Of a stretch of DNA of 8,016 nt, positions 6,529 through 8,016 are shown piece by piece. Every line of letters starts with the position of its first letter. Position 1 is the first letter of the stretch. A program made the position numbers and the translations under genes. Origin of the DNA: Candidatus Cloacimonadota bacterium (lineage in GTDB: Bacteria > Cloacimonadota > Cloacimonadia > Cloacimonadales > TCS61); the NCBI GenBank assembly GCA_027858325.1, contig JAQICU010000109.1, positions 1 through 8,016 of the forward strand. Direction: 5' to 3'. The notes below the pieces were generated by a model. It saw only the letters and a program-made list of their open reading frames with translations. It was not told where the DNA came from and ran no database searches.

Positions 6529-6636
6529 TTTACCGCAAAGAACGCGAAGAAAAACCTTGCGAATGATCTGCTCCCCCTTCATAATAGTAGAGAGGTTTTC
6601 TTAGTTTTCATAATGGTTAAAGAGGTAAGGTAAAAA
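6529..6636. repeat. Short intergenic region with tandem 9-mers and a weak stem
   Basis: CGCAAAGAA (6534-6542) is followed directly by CGCGAAGAA (6543-6551), two copies differing at one base. GAAGAAAAACCTTG (6546-6559) recurs exactly at 2313-2326 in the other intergenic spacer. AAGAAAAACCT (6547-6557) can pair with AGGTTTTCTT (6593-6602) with one bulge and a 35-base loop, which is too open to be called a terminator. AGAGG (6621-6625) and AAGG (6627-6630) supply a ribosome site for the next gene. No clear promoter hexamers are seen. Confidence 0.45.
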
Positions 6637-8016
6637 ATGAAAAAAAAGATATTGGTTTTTCTTGTTCTTTGTAATACAATCCTTGTCGCAAATATTTCTC
6701 TGAATAAATATGGTCATATTAATTATTCGGAGGAAACTCTGAAAACAGAATATTATATTGAGAATGGTGCATATTACATTAATATCGATGGAAATATTCT
6801 TATTGGAAATTCGCTTTTTGAAATAAATAATGGCTTTCTTACACTTTCCGGTGAGCACGAGAATATCCCAACCAGAATTAGGATTTATGATAACGCCGGT
6901 AGCGTGCAATTTTCAAAAGAATTTACAAAAGTGATAAATCTTAAAACTTCAAAAAATGGGAAATTTACTATTTTCTTCGATGGCAATAATGTTCAGGTTA
7001 TCAATAATTCAAATTTCAAATTGGAAGAATTTTTTCGTTCAGTCGATTTTGATATAAACAATTTTGGTGAAGCAATTTTAGTTGATGATAATGGAAAAAT
7101 TATTTTTGAGGATCATTCATATTTGCTTAATCTATCAATTCGAAAAGTTCTCTTCCATAATGATATTCCATTAATATTCACCGAACACTCTATCTTCCAA
7201 ATAGAACAAAAACTACAAAAAATGCAATCATTTACAGAAGATATTTTTGAAGCAAAGATAATCGAAAATACAATTTATCTTGTTATAAAGAATAATTCAA
7301 ATTACAAATTGCTGAAATTCAATAATTCAAAAAATATAGAACAAAATGATGAGATCAATTTCGATAGTTCACGAAACAGAATTCACGAACCCATTTATGC
7401 TCCTTTGAATTATGGTGAAGAAGATTTTCCATTCCCGATTGGGAATAGCTATGCCGAGATCCAACAATATGGTGATACTCCCTATCTTCATCCCGGAGTT
7501 GATTTCCTGGGAGATGATTATCAAGAGGTTTATGCTGTTCATGATGGTTTTGTGAAAGCTATTATTACTACAGGTGGTGATAGATATTGGCGTGTTGCAA
7601 TAGCCAATGAAAACACTGCAGTTGAAACAGAAGGATATCTCTATGCTCATCTTAATGAAAATTCCATAACCGTTGCTGTAGGTGATACTGTATTAGCAGG
7701 AGAACTTTTGGGAACTCTTTATCCTTGGGGATTTGCCGATTTTACTCATATTCATTTTGCCCGTGTATTCTGTACCGGATTAGAGTGGTTTGGTGATTGG
7801 TGGACAACAGAGAACAGTCTTCTGGATGTAATTAATATTCAGGATACAATTCCACCTATTTTTGAAAATGCTATTTTAAATGATAAATTTGCTTTTCGTA
7901 CTGAACTTGGTGATTATCTTAATTCAATAAATTTGTATGGTGAATTCGATATTATTGCAAAATGTCATGATTTTGCCAATACGGATTGGATAATTGATGT
8001 TCTCGACAGCAGTTAT
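6637..8016 (+). CDS. Secreted M23-family (LytM-type) metallopeptidase, 3' end outside window
   Basis: The frame is open from ATG 6637 to the last base (460 codons). Residues 1-19 (MKKKILVFLVLCNTILVA) look like a signal peptide, with no convincing lipobox. Residues about 20-260 are Asn/Ile/Phe-rich and beta-like, without a recognised domain. The M23 domain follows at about 265-385: HPGVD (His285, Asp289), LYAHL (His338) and HIHF (His371, His373), so the expected zinc ligands and catalytic His are all present; YAVHDGFVKAI is the usual biotin-like strand pair. Such enzymes normally cut peptidoglycan cross-bridges or other glycine-rich peptides in the envelope. After the peptidase a DTIPPIFENA motif starts another beta-rich segment, so this is a multidomain exported protein that may carry a C-terminal sorting or binding domain beyond the edge. 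The 108-base gap to citF suggests a separate unit. The substrate is unknown. Confidence 0.85.
   Translation, partial: MKKKILVFLVLCNTILVANISLNKYGHINYSEETLKTEYYIENGAYYINIDGNILIGNSLFEINNGFLTLSGEHENIPTRIRIYDNAGSVQFSKEFTKVINLKTSKNGKFTIFFDGNNVQVINNSNFKLEEFFRSVDFDINNFGEAILVDDNGKIIFEDHSYLLNLSIRKVLFHNDIPLIFTEHSIFQIEQKLQKMQSFTEDIFEAKIIENTIYLVIKNNSNYKLLKFNNSKNIEQNDEINFDSSRNRIHEPIYAPLNYGEEDFPFPIGNSYAEIQQYGDTPYLHPGVDFLGDDYQEVYAVHDGFVKAIITTGGDRYWRVAIANENTAVETEGYLYAHLNENSITVAVGDTVLAGELLGTLYPWGFADFTHIHFARVFCTGLEWFGDWWTTENSLLDVINIQDTIPPIFENAILNDKFAFRTELGDYLNSINLYGEFDIIAKCHDFANTDWIIDVLDSSY

Noticed and set aside
6547..6602. Intrinsic terminator after citF
   Set aside because: The stem has a bulge, few G-C pairs and a 35-base loop, with no continuous U-tract.
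1..8016. CRISPR array, tRNA, rRNA, insertion sequence or att site
   Set aside because: I saw no spaced identical repeats, cloverleaf-like sequence, rRNA stretch, transposase or terminal inverted repeats.

Overview
The window is a low-GC bacterial segment (my visual estimate is roughly mid-30s % GC) with all supportable genes on the + strand and clear Shine-Dalgarno sites (AAGGAG, GGGAG, GGAGG). The gene mix is a saccharopine (lysine) pathway, a citrate-lyase-like pair, and a secreted M23 peptidase with a beta-rich tail. This would fit an anaerobic, amino-acid-fermenting bacterium such as a Cloacimonadota/FCB-type lineage. That assignment is a guess from gene style; no rRNA or marker gene is present.

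Region 1 (about 1-840) is the end of an sdpR-sdpI-type immunity operon. The first 142 bases hold the C-terminus of an ArsR/SdpR-like repressor. It overlaps by 8 bases an SdpI/DUF1648 membrane protein that is interrupted by one in-frame TAA and continues in the same frame to 788. A strong intrinsic terminator (799-826) and a perfect 15-base palindrome (826-840) close the region.

Region 2 (about 900-6528) is a metabolic operon. It encodes a glutamate-forming saccharopine dehydrogenase (978-2297), a lysine-ketoglutarate reductase (2477-3772), a CitD-CitE fusion (3791-4969) and a CitF homologue (4966-6528). The first two correspond to the two halves of the bifunctional animal/plant enzyme LKR/SDH (AASS), here as separate genes in reversed order. 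The last three genes are tightly packed (18-base gap, then an ATGA overlap). The 179-base gap between the first two holds inverted repeats. The leader of the first gene holds an exact 10-bp hairpin that buries its ribosome binding site.

The most interesting point is the pairing of the saccharopine pathway with a citrate-lyase-like complex that is divergent where the classical enzyme carries its prosthetic group (CitD S-x-D) and in a conserved CitF motif (GGHxD becomes GGFQN). A plausible but unproven reading is a specialised lyase acting on a lysine-derived tricarboxylate such as homocitrate, giving acetate and 2-oxoglutarate, the co-substrate of the reductase.

Region 3 (6529-8016) is a short intergenic stretch with degenerate 9-mer repeats, followed by the first 460 codons of a secreted M23-family metallopeptidase that runs off the window.
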